DNA of 64,000 nt, from positions 96,723 through 160,722 of the forward strand of contig CABUBB010000005.1 in assembly GCA_902489745.1 (NCBI GenBank). Direction: 5' to 3'. Below are positions 41,794 through 50,990 of this stretch, piece by piece (the first letter of the stretch is position 1; each line of letters starts with the position of its first letter). The DNA is from Metaruminococcus_A sp003150405 (GTDB taxonomy: Bacteria > Bacillota > Clostridia > Oscillospirales > Ruminococcaceae). The translations under genes were made by a program, and so were the position numbers. The notes beneath the pieces are model-generated. The model was not told the origin of the DNA and did no database searches. It saw nothing but the letters and a program-made list of their open reading frames with translations.

Positions 41794-42582
41794 TTACCAC
41801 TCGGCAATGCAGGGGCGGTGCTTATACCACCACAGCTCATTGTCGTCGGTATAGCGCGTCAACACCTCGGAATAATCCGCCGGCGGCTGAAATACCAGTG
41901 CCCCCAAAACCCGCTGCTCAAAACGGGTTTTGTTTTCTTCGGTTGGATTCTGCAAAAAAAGCACGGCATCATCTACAAGCTGTTCCGGCCTATTTTTTAA
42001 TGCGGCAACGGTCTGCAGCAGCGCCTTATGGCAGGGGTACAGCACCTCGTTCTCCTCCAATAAAAGCCGGAGGCCGAACAGCACCATATCGGCGGTTACC
42101 CGCGCCCGCAGGTAGGGGTTATCCCCCGAAACTCGCCAAAAATATCCGCTGTTCAGTCGAAATGCTGCATAAAAAGAGAGCATCTTCTCCTGCTGCTCCG
42201 CCTTTTGAAACACTGGGATGCTGGAAACCAGTTCTTCAATTTCCGGATCTTTGGAAAACAAGCATTGCGCGGATAAAAAAGCGTTTCGCGAAGGCTCGCT
42301 TCCCTCCCGCGCCAATGCCTTTAGATAGGCTTTGGTGCAGTATTTCAGATCAAAATACCCCTTTTCATAGGTGCAGTGCCCATAAACGCATTCCGTCAGC
42401 CGGTTTTCCCGCTCCAAGCAGGCATACCGAGATTCCGGCACGACAAGGATGGCGTCGATATCGGAATCCTCCCTGGCGCACCCTTTGGCGACCGAACCGC
42501 CCAAAACGATCGCTGTGATCTGCTGGTCGTCCTTAAAATAATCCAGCAGGTTTTCGATTGACTGCCGATGGTGTTCGTACAT
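41794..42582 (-). CDS. Nucleotidyltransferase-domain protein
   Basis: The 262-residue protein starts with a minimal nucleotidyltransferase fold: GGSVAKG at about 28-34 and the metal-binding pair Asp41/Asp43 (DSDIDAIL). A helical C-terminal domain fills about 110-240. The architecture resembles aminoglycoside adenylyltransferases and many uncharacterised clostridial relatives. A resistance role should not be assumed. ATG 42582 is preferred, with GGGGGAAA upstream; an ATG at 42612 is possible. Divergent from the serine hydrolase gene. Confidence 0.78.
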   Translation of the reverse strand: MYEHHRQSIENLLDYFKDDQQITAIVLGGSVAKGCAREDSDIDAILVVPESRYACLERENRLTECVYGHCTYEKGYFDLKYCTKAYLKALAREGSEPSRNAFLSAQCLFSKDPEIEELVSSIPVFQKAEQQEKMLSFYAAFRLNSGYFWRVSGDNPYLRARVTADMVLFGLRLLLEENEVLYPCHKALLQTVAALKNRPEQLVDDAVLFLQNPTEENKTRFEQRVLGALVFQPPADYSEVLTRYTDDNELWWYKHRPCIAEW

Positions 42583-42710
42583 TGTCTCATTTCCCCCTTG
42601 TGTGTCATTCATTGTAAAACCAGTATAGCACAAACAAACCAAATACCCATCCATTGGGAACCCATGGGCCCTCATAGGCGGTAAATTTTTGCTATGGCTA
42701 TGGACGCGGC

Positions 42711-42738
42711 TTGCAATTTGCCGTTGCGGCGCTATAAT
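42711..42738 (+). promoter_or_regulatory. Promoter of the serine hydrolase gene
   Basis: TTGCAA (42711-42716), 16 bp and TATAAT (42733-42738), about 45 nt before the ATG at 42787. Confidence 0.72.
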
Positions 42739-42786
42739 GAAAACAAAAAGCCAAAACGCTTTTTAATTGGTGCAGGAGGTTACGGT

Positions 42787-43713
42787 ATGGATCGGTTATT
42801 AGAATATTTCATCAAACGGGTGGAACAGGAGCAGCTCGCCGTTGAGGGCATTGCCATTGAAACAGAGGACGGTTATTTCATAGAGCATAGGTGGGCACCC
42901 GACCGGCCCCGCAACATCTACTCCCATACTAAGAGCTTCATGGCTACCGCCGCCGGCATTGCCATTTCAGAGGGAAAACTTGCATTGGATGACACGCTTA
43001 TCGGCTTTTTCCCGGAAGCGGTACCTAAAAACGCTTCTCCACGGCTTTCCCGCATCACCCTGCGCAGCCTGCACACCATGTCCTCCGGTTTTGGGGAAGC
43101 GCTGCTCATGGGAGCGGACCGGCGCGCCGGAACCGGTGCACCGGATTACGTCGCCTATATGCTTTCCCAGCCGGTCAAGGAGGAGCCGGGCAGCCGTTTC
43201 CTTTATTCGACGGCAGACAGCATTCTCGCCGGACGAATGGTGGAGAAAGCGGTCGGAATGAACCTCTCCGAATACCTCTACTGCAAGATTTTTCAGCCGC
43301 TTGGCATTGGCCTTCCCATTTGGGAATGCTGCCCCAAAGGGCACCCGGTAGGCGGCGGGGGGATGCACCTGAAGCTCACCGACATGATGAAGCTTGGAAA
43401 GCTGTATCTGAACAACGGCAGGTGGAACGGAGAAGTCCTTGTCGATCCTGCTTGGGTACGGGAAGCAACCAAAAAGCAGATTGAAACACCGCCTGACAGC
43501 ATTTGGCACTGCGGTTACGGCTACCAGTTCTGGTGTTCACCTTATCCGCAGGCATACCGGGCTGACGGCGCATTCGGTCAAATTACAACGGTGCTGCCGG
43601 ACGCCGGCGCCATTGTGGCGGTACAGTGTCCGGAAGAAGGCGACTTCAGCAAGGTTCGCAACGCCCTGCACGAGGAGATCCTGTTGAAGCTCACCCCATC
43701 AAATCAGAGCTGA
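42787..43713 (+). CDS. Beta-lactamase-family serine hydrolase
   Basis: A 308-residue class C beta-lactamase/esterase-fold protein. The catalytic SxxK is S46-H-T-K49 (IYSHTKSFM). The Tyr motif reads YSTAD near 170 and a late DGAFGQ replaces the K-T-G block, as in esterase-like members. There is no signal peptide, so it is cytoplasmic and unlikely to be a resistance beta-lactamase. GCAGGAGG precedes the ATG. Substrate unknown. Confidence 0.85.
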   Translation: MDRLLEYFIKRVEQEQLAVEGIAIETEDGYFIEHRWAPDRPRNIYSHTKSFMATAAGIAISEGKLALDDTLIGFFPEAVPKNASPRLSRITLRSLHTMSSGFGEALLMGADRRAGTGAPDYVAYMLSQPVKEEPGSRFLYSTADSILAGRMVEKAVGMNLSEYLYCKIFQPLGIGLPIWECCPKGHPVGGGGMHLKLTDMMKLGKLYLNNGRWNGEVLVDPAWVREATKKQIETPPDSIWHCGYGYQFWCSPYPQAYRADGAFGQITTVLPDAGAIVAVQCPEEGDFSKVRNALHEEILLKLTPSNQS

Positions 43714-43898
43714 ATCCGGTTTCCGGTACGGGATATGCCAACAGTCGTTTCAATGACATTCATTTTGCTCCGCGGATTTTGGCGCCGTATAAATCGATTG
43801 TTTTTATCCGCAAAAGCGCCATTCCTCCATTTCCTTTCCGTACGGCCTGTCCCACAGGGAGAAAATATGTGGGGCGGCCCATTCCAACCGTTCCGCTG

Positions 43899-43936
43899 AA
43901 AAGAAAAAAGACCGCGCTGCGGTCCTTTTTTCTTTT
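43899..43936. terminator. Bidirectional terminator
   Basis: AAAAGAAAAAAGACCGC pairs with GCGGTC-CTTTTTTCTTTT around a short loop. It separates the serine hydrolase gene from the convergent ABC exporter operon. The 185 bp before it hold no gene. Confidence 0.88.
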
Positions 43937-45830
43937 AACCAGCCTCGCTCGTTTCAAACTGGCTGTTGTAAAGCTGTGCATAAAAGCCGTTTTGAGCGAT
44001 CAATTCATCATGATTCCCCTGCTCCACAATATCCCCGTCACGCATGACCAGAATCATGTCCGCATCACGGATAGTGGAAAGCCGGTGTGCAATGATGAAG
44101 CTGGTGCGTCCCTTCATGAGGTTCTGCATAGCACGCTGAATGCGCACCTCAGTACGGGTGTCCACCGAGCTGGTCGCCTCGTCGAGAATCAATACCGCTG
44201 GATTTGAAAGAATGGCGCGCGCAATGGTAATGAGCTGTTTCTGCCCCTGCGACACATTGCTGGATTCCTCGTTAAGTTCGAACTGGTAGCCTTCCGGCAG
44301 GGTATGGATGAAATGATCCGCATGCGCCGCCTTGGCCGCCTCCATAACCTCCTCGTCAGTGGCGTCCAGCCGCCCATAGCGGATATTCTCCATGATGGTG
44401 CCCTTGAACAGCCAGGTGTCCTGCAATACCATACCGAAGGCATCGCGCAGGTCGGTGCGGGTGTATTCCCGAATATCGTGCCCGTCAAGCAGGATAGCGC
44501 CGTCGTTGACGTCGTAATAGCGCAGCAGCAGTTTCACCATGGTGGTCTTGCCGGCGCCTGTCGGCCCGACAATAGCAACCTTTCGGCCCGGCTCTACCTT
44601 GGCGGAAAAGTCGTTGATGATGATTTTATCGGCAAGATAGCCGAATTTGACATTTTTAAACTCGACACGTCCTTCAATCTTCTCCGGTTTCACCGGCTGG
44701 CTGCTGTCCGCAGTTTCTTCCGGTTCCGCGAGAAACTCAAAAACCCGCTCCGCCGCAGCAGCAGTGGACTGAAAGACGTTGGCGATGTTCATGGTCTGGG
44801 TAATCGGCTGGTTAAAGAGGCGTACATATTGTATAAATGCCTGAATATCACCGACTGCAATCCTGCCGACGGTCACCGCGCCGCCGAACCAGATGATGTC
44901 GGACACCGCAAGAAAGCCGCCGAGTACACAGACCGCCACATAGCCAAGGTTGCCGACAAACTGCATAATCGGCATCATCAGTCCGGAGAGAAACTGGGAT
45001 TTCCACGCCGAACCATAGAGCTTTTTGTTGAGCCCGTCAAACTTTTCAATGCTTTTTTCTTCGCCATTGAAAGCACGCATGACGTTGTGGCCGGCGTACA
45101 TTTCTTCAATGTGCCCGTTGACCTCGCCCAGATAGCGCTGCTGGTTGATAAAGTGTTTCTGGCTTCGTTTAACAATGACCATGACCAGCAGCAGCGCAAT
45201 GGGGATGATGATAAGAGTGACGACGGTCAGCAGCCAGCTGATGGAGAACATCATAATCAGCACGCCTACTATGGTGGTGATTGCCGTGATGAGCTGGGTT
45301 AAGCTCTGGTTGAGCGAGTTGCTGACGGTATCGATGTCGTTGGTCACACGGGAGAGTACCTCGCCATGGGTACGAGTGTCAAAGTAGCTTAACGGCAGAC
45401 GGTTGATTTTCTCTGAAATTTCCTTGCGCAGCCGGTAGGTCAGCTTCATGGAAACGCCGGTCATTAAAAAGTTTTGCAGGTAGGAAAATGCTGCACTGAC
45501 CAAATAAATTCCAAGCAGGGTCAGCAGGATTTCTCCGACCTTTCCGAAATCTATGCCGTTTGAAATACCTGCCATTTTCCCCATAACGCCGTTGAAAATT
45601 TCGGTGGTCGCATTGCCGAGGATTTTTGGCCCCACAATGGCAAACACCGTACTCGCAATGGCAAAGACAAACACAATGATAATGGAAGGCAGAAACGGTT
45701 TCAGGTAACGGGCAAGGGTACCCATGGTGCCCTTAAAATTTTTGGCCTTTTCGCCGGGAATTCCCGGGCCGTGCCCATGTCCGCCCATCGGGCCCCGGCG
45801 TTTGGGCTGGAAGTTTGCTTTTTCACTCAT
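43935..45830 (-). CDS. ABC exporter subunit with canonical catalytic glutamate
   Basis: Half-transporter of 631 residues: a charged, G/P/H-rich N-terminus (about 1-35), six transmembrane helices (about 45-330) and an ATPase. Walker A is GPTGAGKTT, Walker B AVLILDEATSS with catalytic Glu. The signature loop reads VSQGQ instead of SGGQ. Together with the upstream partner it should form a heterodimeric multidrug-type exporter with one consensus and one degenerate site. Its ATG overlaps the partner stop (ATGA). The cargo is unknown. Confidence 0.92.
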   Translation of the reverse strand: MSEKANFQPKRRGPMGGHGHGPGIPGEKAKNFKGTMGTLARYLKPFLPSIIIVFVFAIASTVFAIVGPKILGNATTEIFNGVMGKMAGISNGIDFGKVGEILLTLLGIYLVSAAFSYLQNFLMTGVSMKLTYRLRKEISEKINRLPLSYFDTRTHGEVLSRVTNDIDTVSNSLNQSLTQLITAITTIVGVLIMMFSISWLLTVVTLIIIPIALLLVMVIVKRSQKHFINQQRYLGEVNGHIEEMYAGHNVMRAFNGEEKSIEKFDGLNKKLYGSAWKSQFLSGLMMPIMQFVGNLGYVAVCVLGGFLAVSDIIWFGGAVTVGRIAVGDIQAFIQYVRLFNQPITQTMNIANVFQSTAAAAERVFEFLAEPEETADSSQPVKPEKIEGRVEFKNVKFGYLADKIIINDFSAKVEPGRKVAIVGPTGAGKTTMVKLLLRYYDVNDGAILLDGHDIREYTRTDLRDAFGMVLQDTWLFKGTIMENIRYGRLDATDEEVMEAAKAAHADHFIHTLPEGYQFELNEESSNVSQGQKQLITIARAILSNPAVLILDEATSSVDTRTEVRIQRAMQNLMKGRTSFIIAHRLSTIRDADMILVMRDGDIVEQGNHDELIAQNGFYAQLYNSQFETSEAG

Positions 45831-47560
45831 AATTCAAGCTCCTCCTCTGACAGCTGCGACTGGGCAATTTCACGGTAAACCGCGCAGTTCTGCAACAGTT
45901 CCCGGTGGGTCCCTTTGCCGACAATACGACCTTCATCCAGCACAATAATCTGCTCAGCGCCCATAATGGTGCTAATGCGCTGCGCAACGATAAGCACGGT
46001 GGACTCCCCTGTCTCCTGCTTGAGCGCACGCCGGAGCGCCGCGTCGGTCTTAAAGTCAAGCGCGGAAAAGCTGTCGTCAAAAATGTAGATCGGTGCCTGC
46101 TTAACCAGTGCACGCGCAATGGAGAGGCGCTGTTTCTGTCCGCCTGAGACGTTGCCGCCCCCCTGTGCAATGTCCGAATCGTACCTATTTTCCTTTTCAT
46201 CAATAAATTCAGCGGCCTGTGCAATACGGGAAGCTGCAACCAATTCTTCCTCCGCTGCATCTTCTTTTCCATACCGGAGATTGGACGCAATGGTTCCGGA
46301 AAAGAGTACACCCTTCTGCGGCACAAAGCCAATTTTTTCACGCAGCTCGTGCTGGGTGACGTCACGGATATCCACCCCGTCAATCGAAATATGCCCCGCC
46401 GATACATCGTAGAAGCGGTCGATCAGGTTGACAAGGGTGGATTTCCCGGACCCGGTACTGCCGATAAAAGCCGTTGTCTCGCCCGGTTTTGCAACAAAAT
46501 TAATGTCGTTGAGCACCGGCTCCGACGCGCCGGGATAGGTAAAGGTTACGTTGTGGAATTCCACAACGCCTTTAAAATCAGACGGAAAGTGTTTGGGTGC
46601 ATCCTTGTCCTGGATCACCGGTTCGGTGTCGAGCACCTCGTTGATGCGTTCCGCAGAGACCGAGGCGCGCGGCAGCATGATAAACATGACCGAAATCATC
46701 AGGAAGGACATAATGATCTGCATGGCGTACTGCATAAACGCCATCATATCCCCCACCTGAATTGCCCCGGCGTCCACCTGCCCCGCTCCAATCCAGATAA
46801 TGGTGATCTGCACCGCGTTCATGACGAACATCATCACCGGCATCATAAAGACCATCAGGCGGTTGACAAAAAGGTTGGTTTTGGTCAGGTCACGGTTGAC
46901 CTCGTCAAAACGCTCCTCTTCCCGCTTCTGGGTGTTGAAGGCGCGGATGACCATCATGCCGGTCAGACTTTCACGGGTGACAAGGTTTAAACGGTCGACC
47001 AGCTTCTGAACCAGCTTAAACTTCGGCACCGAAAGGGAGAACAGCACCAACACCAGCCCAATGACCACCAACACCGCCACTGCAATGATCCAGCTCAGGT
47101 TCGGGCTTTTGGTCACCGCCTTGACCACCCCGCCAACACCCATAATTGGCGCATAAAAAACAAAACGCAGCGCCATGACCGAAAGCATCTGAATCTGCTG
47201 GATGTCGTTGGTTGTCCTTGTAATGAGGGACGCTGTCGAAAAGCGGTCAAACTCCGCGTTTGAAAAACGCTCTACCTTGCGGAATACATCGTGGCGCAGG
47301 TTGCGCGCCGTCCCCGCGGCAAGGCGTGCGGAGAGAAAGCCGACCAAAATGGTGCAGACCGCGCCCAGCAGCGCGACAAGCAGCATTTTTCCTCCCTCTT
47401 GCAGGATATAACCAGTGTCTCCTGTGGTTATCCCGTTATTGACGATGCTTGACATGTAGTCCGGCAGCGCCAAATCCGTCATGGCCTGCACAAACAACAG
47501 GGCAAAAATCACCAATACCCAAAGGGCATACGGCTTGTAGATTTTGATAAGCTTCATCAT
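45827..47560 (-). CDS. ABC exporter subunit with degenerate ATP site
   Basis: Half-transporter of about 577 residues, first gene of the exporter pair. Six transmembrane helices occupy about residues 10-310. Walker A GSTGSGKST, signature VSGGQKQR and Walker B IYIFDDSFSALD are present. The catalytic glutamate is replaced by Asp (DD), as in the non-hydrolysing site of heterodimeric exporters such as BmrCD or TM287/288. The start is uncertain: ATG 47560 follows GGGGG at 12 nt, and ATG 47587 is also possible. No regulator gene is adjacent. Confidence 0.92.
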   Translation of the reverse strand: MMKLIKIYKPYALWVLVIFALLFVQAMTDLALPDYMSSIVNNGITTGDTGYILQEGGKMLLVALLGAVCTILVGFLSARLAAGTARNLRHDVFRKVERFSNAEFDRFSTASLITRTTNDIQQIQMLSVMALRFVFYAPIMGVGGVVKAVTKSPNLSWIIAVAVLVVIGLVLVLFSLSVPKFKLVQKLVDRLNLVTRESLTGMMVIRAFNTQKREEERFDEVNRDLTKTNLFVNRLMVFMMPVMMFVMNAVQITIIWIGAGQVDAGAIQVGDMMAFMQYAMQIIMSFLMISVMFIMLPRASVSAERINEVLDTEPVIQDKDAPKHFPSDFKGVVEFHNVTFTYPGASEPVLNDINFVAKPGETTAFIGSTGSGKSTLVNLIDRFYDVSAGHISIDGVDIRDVTQHELREKIGFVPQKGVLFSGTIASNLRYGKEDAAEEELVAASRIAQAAEFIDEKENRYDSDIAQGGGNVSGGQKQRLSIARALVKQAPIYIFDDSFSALDFKTDAALRRALKQETGESTVLIVAQRISTIMGAEQIIVLDEGRIVGKGTHRELLQNCAVYREIAQSQLSEEELEL

Positions 47561-47587
47561 ATTGATTTCAAGCCCCCAAGTTTTCAT

Positions 47588-48067
47588 ATTCTGTTTCTTT
47601 ATTGTATCTTAATATTATCTGCAATCTTCCGGGGGAAAGCTTGAACAAATTAAGAATATACTGCGAACAAACCATGATTTATGGAAAGTGACGGAAATCA
47701 TATAATTTCAAACGACTCTTTTCTGGCAAATCGTCTTATACAAATCATACAGGTGAAACCAATCAATACCAAGACTGCGGCAGCTGTAAAATCAAACCGC
47801 AATTCAAGCCGGGTTGCGGCAAATCCGGCCATTTTTCAGAATCAGCTAAAAAACGTCATGCCTTCTATTCTATTAGCCAACCATCGCAGGCCGGCCGAAC
47901 ATCCAATATCCCCTTGCCGCTCACAGAAGAAAACCGCTTTGCCCTTGTGGGCAGAGCGGTTTTGGTTTCATGCTCTATCATATTTCCCAGAAACGCCTAT
48001 TCGCACACCGCAAAGCTGTTTTGGCGCAATCCAGGGGATACAAGCGATATTTAACGAACCAGTGCGG
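47588..48067. other. Gap between exporter operon and AbrB-family gene, with terminator
   Basis: A hairpin at 47930-47963 (AAAACCGCT..GCCC pairing with GGGC..AGCGGTTTT) ends the AbrB-family gene on the minus strand. The AT-rich stretch 47600-47700 probably holds the exporter promoter, but I cannot place it with confidence. A 130-codon plus-strand frame crosses the hairpin and looks spurious. Confidence 0.6.
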
Positions 48068-49402
48068 TCATAGCCCCGGAAAAAGCGTCATCAGAGCGGA
48101 AATAATTATAGGATAAAGCGCAATGACACTCACCGAACGCAGCAGTTGAAAAATGGTGACCTTGGCAACGTCGGCACCAAGGTCACCCGCAATCAGCGTC
48201 AGGTCGGAAAGCCCGCCCGGCGCACAGCAGAAAAACGCCGTACCAATATCAAGGTCAGTAAAGCGGTACAGTACCAGGCTCATCACCATACTAATGAGCA
48301 GATACCCCACCAAAAACGCCAACGCCGGAAGCACAGCATATTGCAGACTCAGTACCGCCGCAAAGGTAATTCCCACGCCAATGAGCGCGCCGGAACAAAT
48401 CTGTGCGCCGGTTTTTACCAGCACCGGCATATAGGCGTTGTCAAAAAAGATGTTCTGAATTGCAACGCCCACCATTGCAAAGACAATGGTACCCGCCGGA
48501 ATCCCCGTAAGGTAGCCAATCAAACCGCTTACCCCGCCGACCACCAGCGTAATAAACAGTTCTCTCATCCCATGTTTTTTCGCCGGCTTGGGTTCGGGTG
48601 TCTGCTCTTCAGCAGGCGCTGTGTTCTCTCCGGTCCCAGGCCGCGCTCTGTTTTCCAAGCAGGAATCTGTTTTTTCTACAGCCGCGTGGAAAGCAGCCGG
48701 TACCGCACCGCTATATGGAACCGTTTCCAGGTTTTCGAACGCCGTTTCTGCCACAGCCACTGGTTCCGGCAGTGCCCTATTTTCGCTCAGGGTTAATTCC
48801 GATTCTTTCAATCCCCCACCGGCAGCTTCCCGCTCTTCTCCCTGCACGGCATCTATGTCAGCGTGTGAAACCGCAGCCGCTTTCAGATGCCGTCTGGTAT
48901 GATGCTTTACAATCTGGGAAATCACCGGCGGAAACAGCGCCATGACCGACATCAGGCGGACGAGCTGAAGCACCGAAACCACCGAAGTATCCGCCCCCAT
49001 ATCATAGCTGATGAGGGTCATATCCACTAAGCCTCCCGGCGCGCAGGAAAACAGCGAGGTAACGAGGTCATAATCGGTAAACCGGCAGAGGAGAAGGCCC
49101 ATTCCCAGTGTAAGGGCAATGACCGAAACCACCGCAAGCACCGCCGGGACAATAACCCGCCGCAGCGCAAGGACATCCTTCTTGCGGATGCCTACCCCGA
49201 TAAACAGCCCCGCAATGATCTGCACCGCCACCTTGACCTCGGTTGGCAGATAGGCCTGTCCGGTCACAATATTCAGGGCCGCAACCGCAACCATGGCCCC
49301 GATCATGGCACCGGCGGGCACCTTGATTTTCTGGGCGAGCAACCCGCCGGCCACCGCCACCAGGAGTGTAAACAGCAACTGTACCAGCTGCAACGAAACC
49401 AC
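48068..49402 (-). CDS. AbrB-family membrane transporter with duplicated domain
   Basis: A membrane protein of 444 residues of the AbrB/AmoA-like family (not the AbrB DNA-binding regulator). Each half has about five helices with matching motifs: AGAMIGAMV / AGTIVFAMV, QIIAGLFIGVGI / QICSGALIGVGI, and LFSCAPGGLVDMTLI / FFCCAPGGLSDLTLI. The halves are joined by a long, hydrophilic, A/E/P-rich linker (about 180-275). The translation start is probably a GTG. The substrate is unknown; some relatives affect ammonium or organic solute export. Confidence 0.82.
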   Translation of the reverse strand: MVSLQLVQLLFTLLVAVAGGLLAQKIKVPAGAMIGAMVAVAALNIVTGQAYLPTEVKVAVQIIAGLFIGVGIRKKDVLALRRVIVPAVLAVVSVIALTLGMGLLLCRFTDYDLVTSLFSCAPGGLVDMTLISYDMGADTSVVSVLQLVRLMSVMALFPPVISQIVKHHTRRHLKAAAVSHADIDAVQGEEREAAGGGLKESELTLSENRALPEPVAVAETAFENLETVPYSGAVPAAFHAAVEKTDSCLENRARPGTGENTAPAEEQTPEPKPAKKHGMRELFITLVVGGVSGLIGYLTGIPAGTIVFAMVGVAIQNIFFDNAYMPVLVKTGAQICSGALIGVGITFAAVLSLQYAVLPALAFLVGYLLISMVMSLVLYRFTDLDIGTAFFCCAPGGLSDLTLIAGDLGADVAKVTIFQLLRSVSVIALYPIIISALMTLFPGL

Positions 49403-49750
49403 CTGCTTTTTCTATGTTATCTGCTGTGTTGTATTGGAACGATTCTGCATGGTATCCACTGCTTTCACCCAAGGGACTGAATCACACCTCAAGGCCCTGC
49501 ACCGGGACAAATCGCAGAAGCGTCCTTTTTTCCTTGTGGTGTTGTCAGCCGCAAAAGCGGCAGTGTCTTTAAAAAGGATGGATTTGGCACACATTTCCAT
49601 TCCGAAAACAAAAACTCGGCGCGCTTCCGACCGGGTTCATATTGTTTTCACCCATCCGCTTACTGCTCTGGAACCATTACGCTCATTTCAGAGCAACTCT
49701 TGAGATTTATTATAGTATAAAACAGCGGGCAGGTCAAACTGCACCGAAAA
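49403..49750. other. Gap between AbrB-family gene and spoIID
   Basis: No gene is credible here. TATAGTATAAAAC near 49713 on the plus strand is an AT-rich promoter-like patch. Short repeats such as GCCGCAAAAGCGGC near 49550 can form a small hairpin. I see no known RNA motif. Confidence 0.3.
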
Positions 49751-50755
49751 TTAAAGATCGGAGAGGGTAATTCCGGTATAATAGTGGGTGAGGATTTCCT
49801 CATAACTTTTACCGGAAGCCGCCATTTGATTTGCGCCGTATTGGCTCATACCAACGCCGTGTCCCAGACCGCGTGTGGTAAAGGTATAGCTGTCGTCCTC
49901 CGCCTTGTACTGCACCGTAAAATTTGCTGAGGACAGTCCAAGTGCCGCACGAATCTGAACGCCGGACAAGGTCAGGTTGCCCACCTGCGCTTCGGTAATG
50001 GTTCCGGAGTCGCTGGTGGATTGAATTTGAAACAGCTCTGCTTTATCGCCGCTCAATACAAAATCCGGGTAGGATTGTTTCAGCGCATCCGAGATCTCCT
50101 GAAATGTCAATTTTTTCTCTGAGAGGTAAGAAGGCGCGTTCTGGTCGGAGGTACTGTCCACGGGTACCAGGTAAGCATAGTCGCTTCCCCACACCACCTT
50201 TGCCGATTCAGTCTTACCGGATGAAGTAGAATGAAACGCAGCAGCAATCGGCTCGTCTTCATACAGCATCACCTTGCCAATCACCGCATCGACCGCGTCA
50301 CTGCACTTTTTCCAGTATTCGTCGGCTTTATCGCCGTACATTTGGTTAAATTCTTCCCGGCTGACATAAGCCTGGTATTTGGAGGGATCGTCGCTGAAAT
50401 CCGCGCCTTTTAAGTCAGCATTGGTTCCAGTATTGGCCTCTTTCATCCGGAGAGCATAGGTATGCGCTGCCACCGCCTGTGCTTTAATGGCCTCGGTTTC
50501 ATAATCCATTGGGATTTCGGCGCTGACCACCCCTTTAATGTAATCCGCAGCCGAAAGCTCCAGCACTTCGCCCGTACTGGTCCGCAACAGTTTAAAGGTT
50601 TCTGTGGATCCGCCCCCACCGCTTTCGCTCGTCGCCCCTGAATCCGAGTTCCCATCCTGTCCATCGGCAGGCGTTGGAATCAAAAACGCTGTCAGCGGAA
50701 TACACAGCACCACCAAAAACAGCAGAAGAAGGTTCAGCAATCCTTTTTTCATCAT
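49751..50755 (-). CDS. spoIID: Stage II sporulation protein D
   Basis: SpoIID is a membrane-anchored lytic transglycosylase that works with SpoIIM and SpoIIP in engulfment. The 334-residue protein has an N-terminal transmembrane helix (about 5-26), a G/S-rich linker and the SpoIID domain. The catalytic Glu80 sits in GVVSAEIPMDYE. Other family blocks are KAQAVAAHTYALR, FHSTSSGKTE and the C-terminal GLGHGVGMSQYGANQMA. GGAGG precedes the ATG at 50755. I could not identify a convincing sigma-E promoter. This is the only clear sporulation gene here. Confidence 0.93.
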   Translation of the reverse strand: MMKKGLLNLLLLFLVVLCIPLTAFLIPTPADGQDGNSDSGATSESGGGGSTETFKLLRTSTGEVLELSAADYIKGVVSAEIPMDYETEAIKAQAVAAHTYALRMKEANTGTNADLKGADFSDDPSKYQAYVSREEFNQMYGDKADEYWKKCSDAVDAVIGKVMLYEDEPIAAAFHSTSSGKTESAKVVWGSDYAYLVPVDSTSDQNAPSYLSEKKLTFQEISDALKQSYPDFVLSGDKAELFQIQSTSDSGTITEAQVGNLTLSGVQIRAALGLSSANFTVQYKAEDDSYTFTTRGLGHGVGMSQYGANQMAASGKSYEEILTHYYTGITLSDL

Positions 50756-50897
50756 ATAAGGCCTCCAAAATGAATTTTTGTTTATAATTTCCTGCATATT
50801 AAAAAACCACAGGTCATATTTCGGTCAAAGACTGTTCAATTTTGAATAACAAAAATATAGTCAATTCAAAAATCGCCATTTTGCCCCAATCGCTCGC

Positions 50898-50926
50898 TTG
50901 ACTTCCACCGACAAATCCCTTAAAAT
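50898..50926 (+). promoter_or_regulatory. Promoter of the citrate synthase gene
   Basis: TTGACT (50898-50903), 17 bp and TAAAAT (50921-50926), about 60 nt before the ATG. Confidence 0.65.
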
Positions 50927-50990
50927 AAAAATAATCTATACGCTGCTGGGTTCCCAGGCATACAGCTTGGACACTGGGGAGGTATCATAA

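Noticed and set aside
41794..42582. Aminoglycoside resistance gene
   Set aside because: The nucleotidyltransferase core is generic, and no resistance-specific motif or mobile context is present.
42787..43713. Secreted class C beta-lactamase
   Set aside because: No signal peptide and no canonical K-T-G motif; a cytoplasmic esterase-like serine hydrolase is more likely.
47681..48073. 130-codon plus-strand frame in the gap before the AbrB-family gene
   Set aside because: It crosses the 47930-47963 terminator hairpin, lacks a ribosome-binding site and has no protein-like pattern.
50798..50880. Sigma-E type promoter upstream of spoIID
   Set aside because: GGTCATATT resembles a sigma-E -35 but is on the plus strand and has no matching CATA-type -10; the minus strand shows only weak matches.
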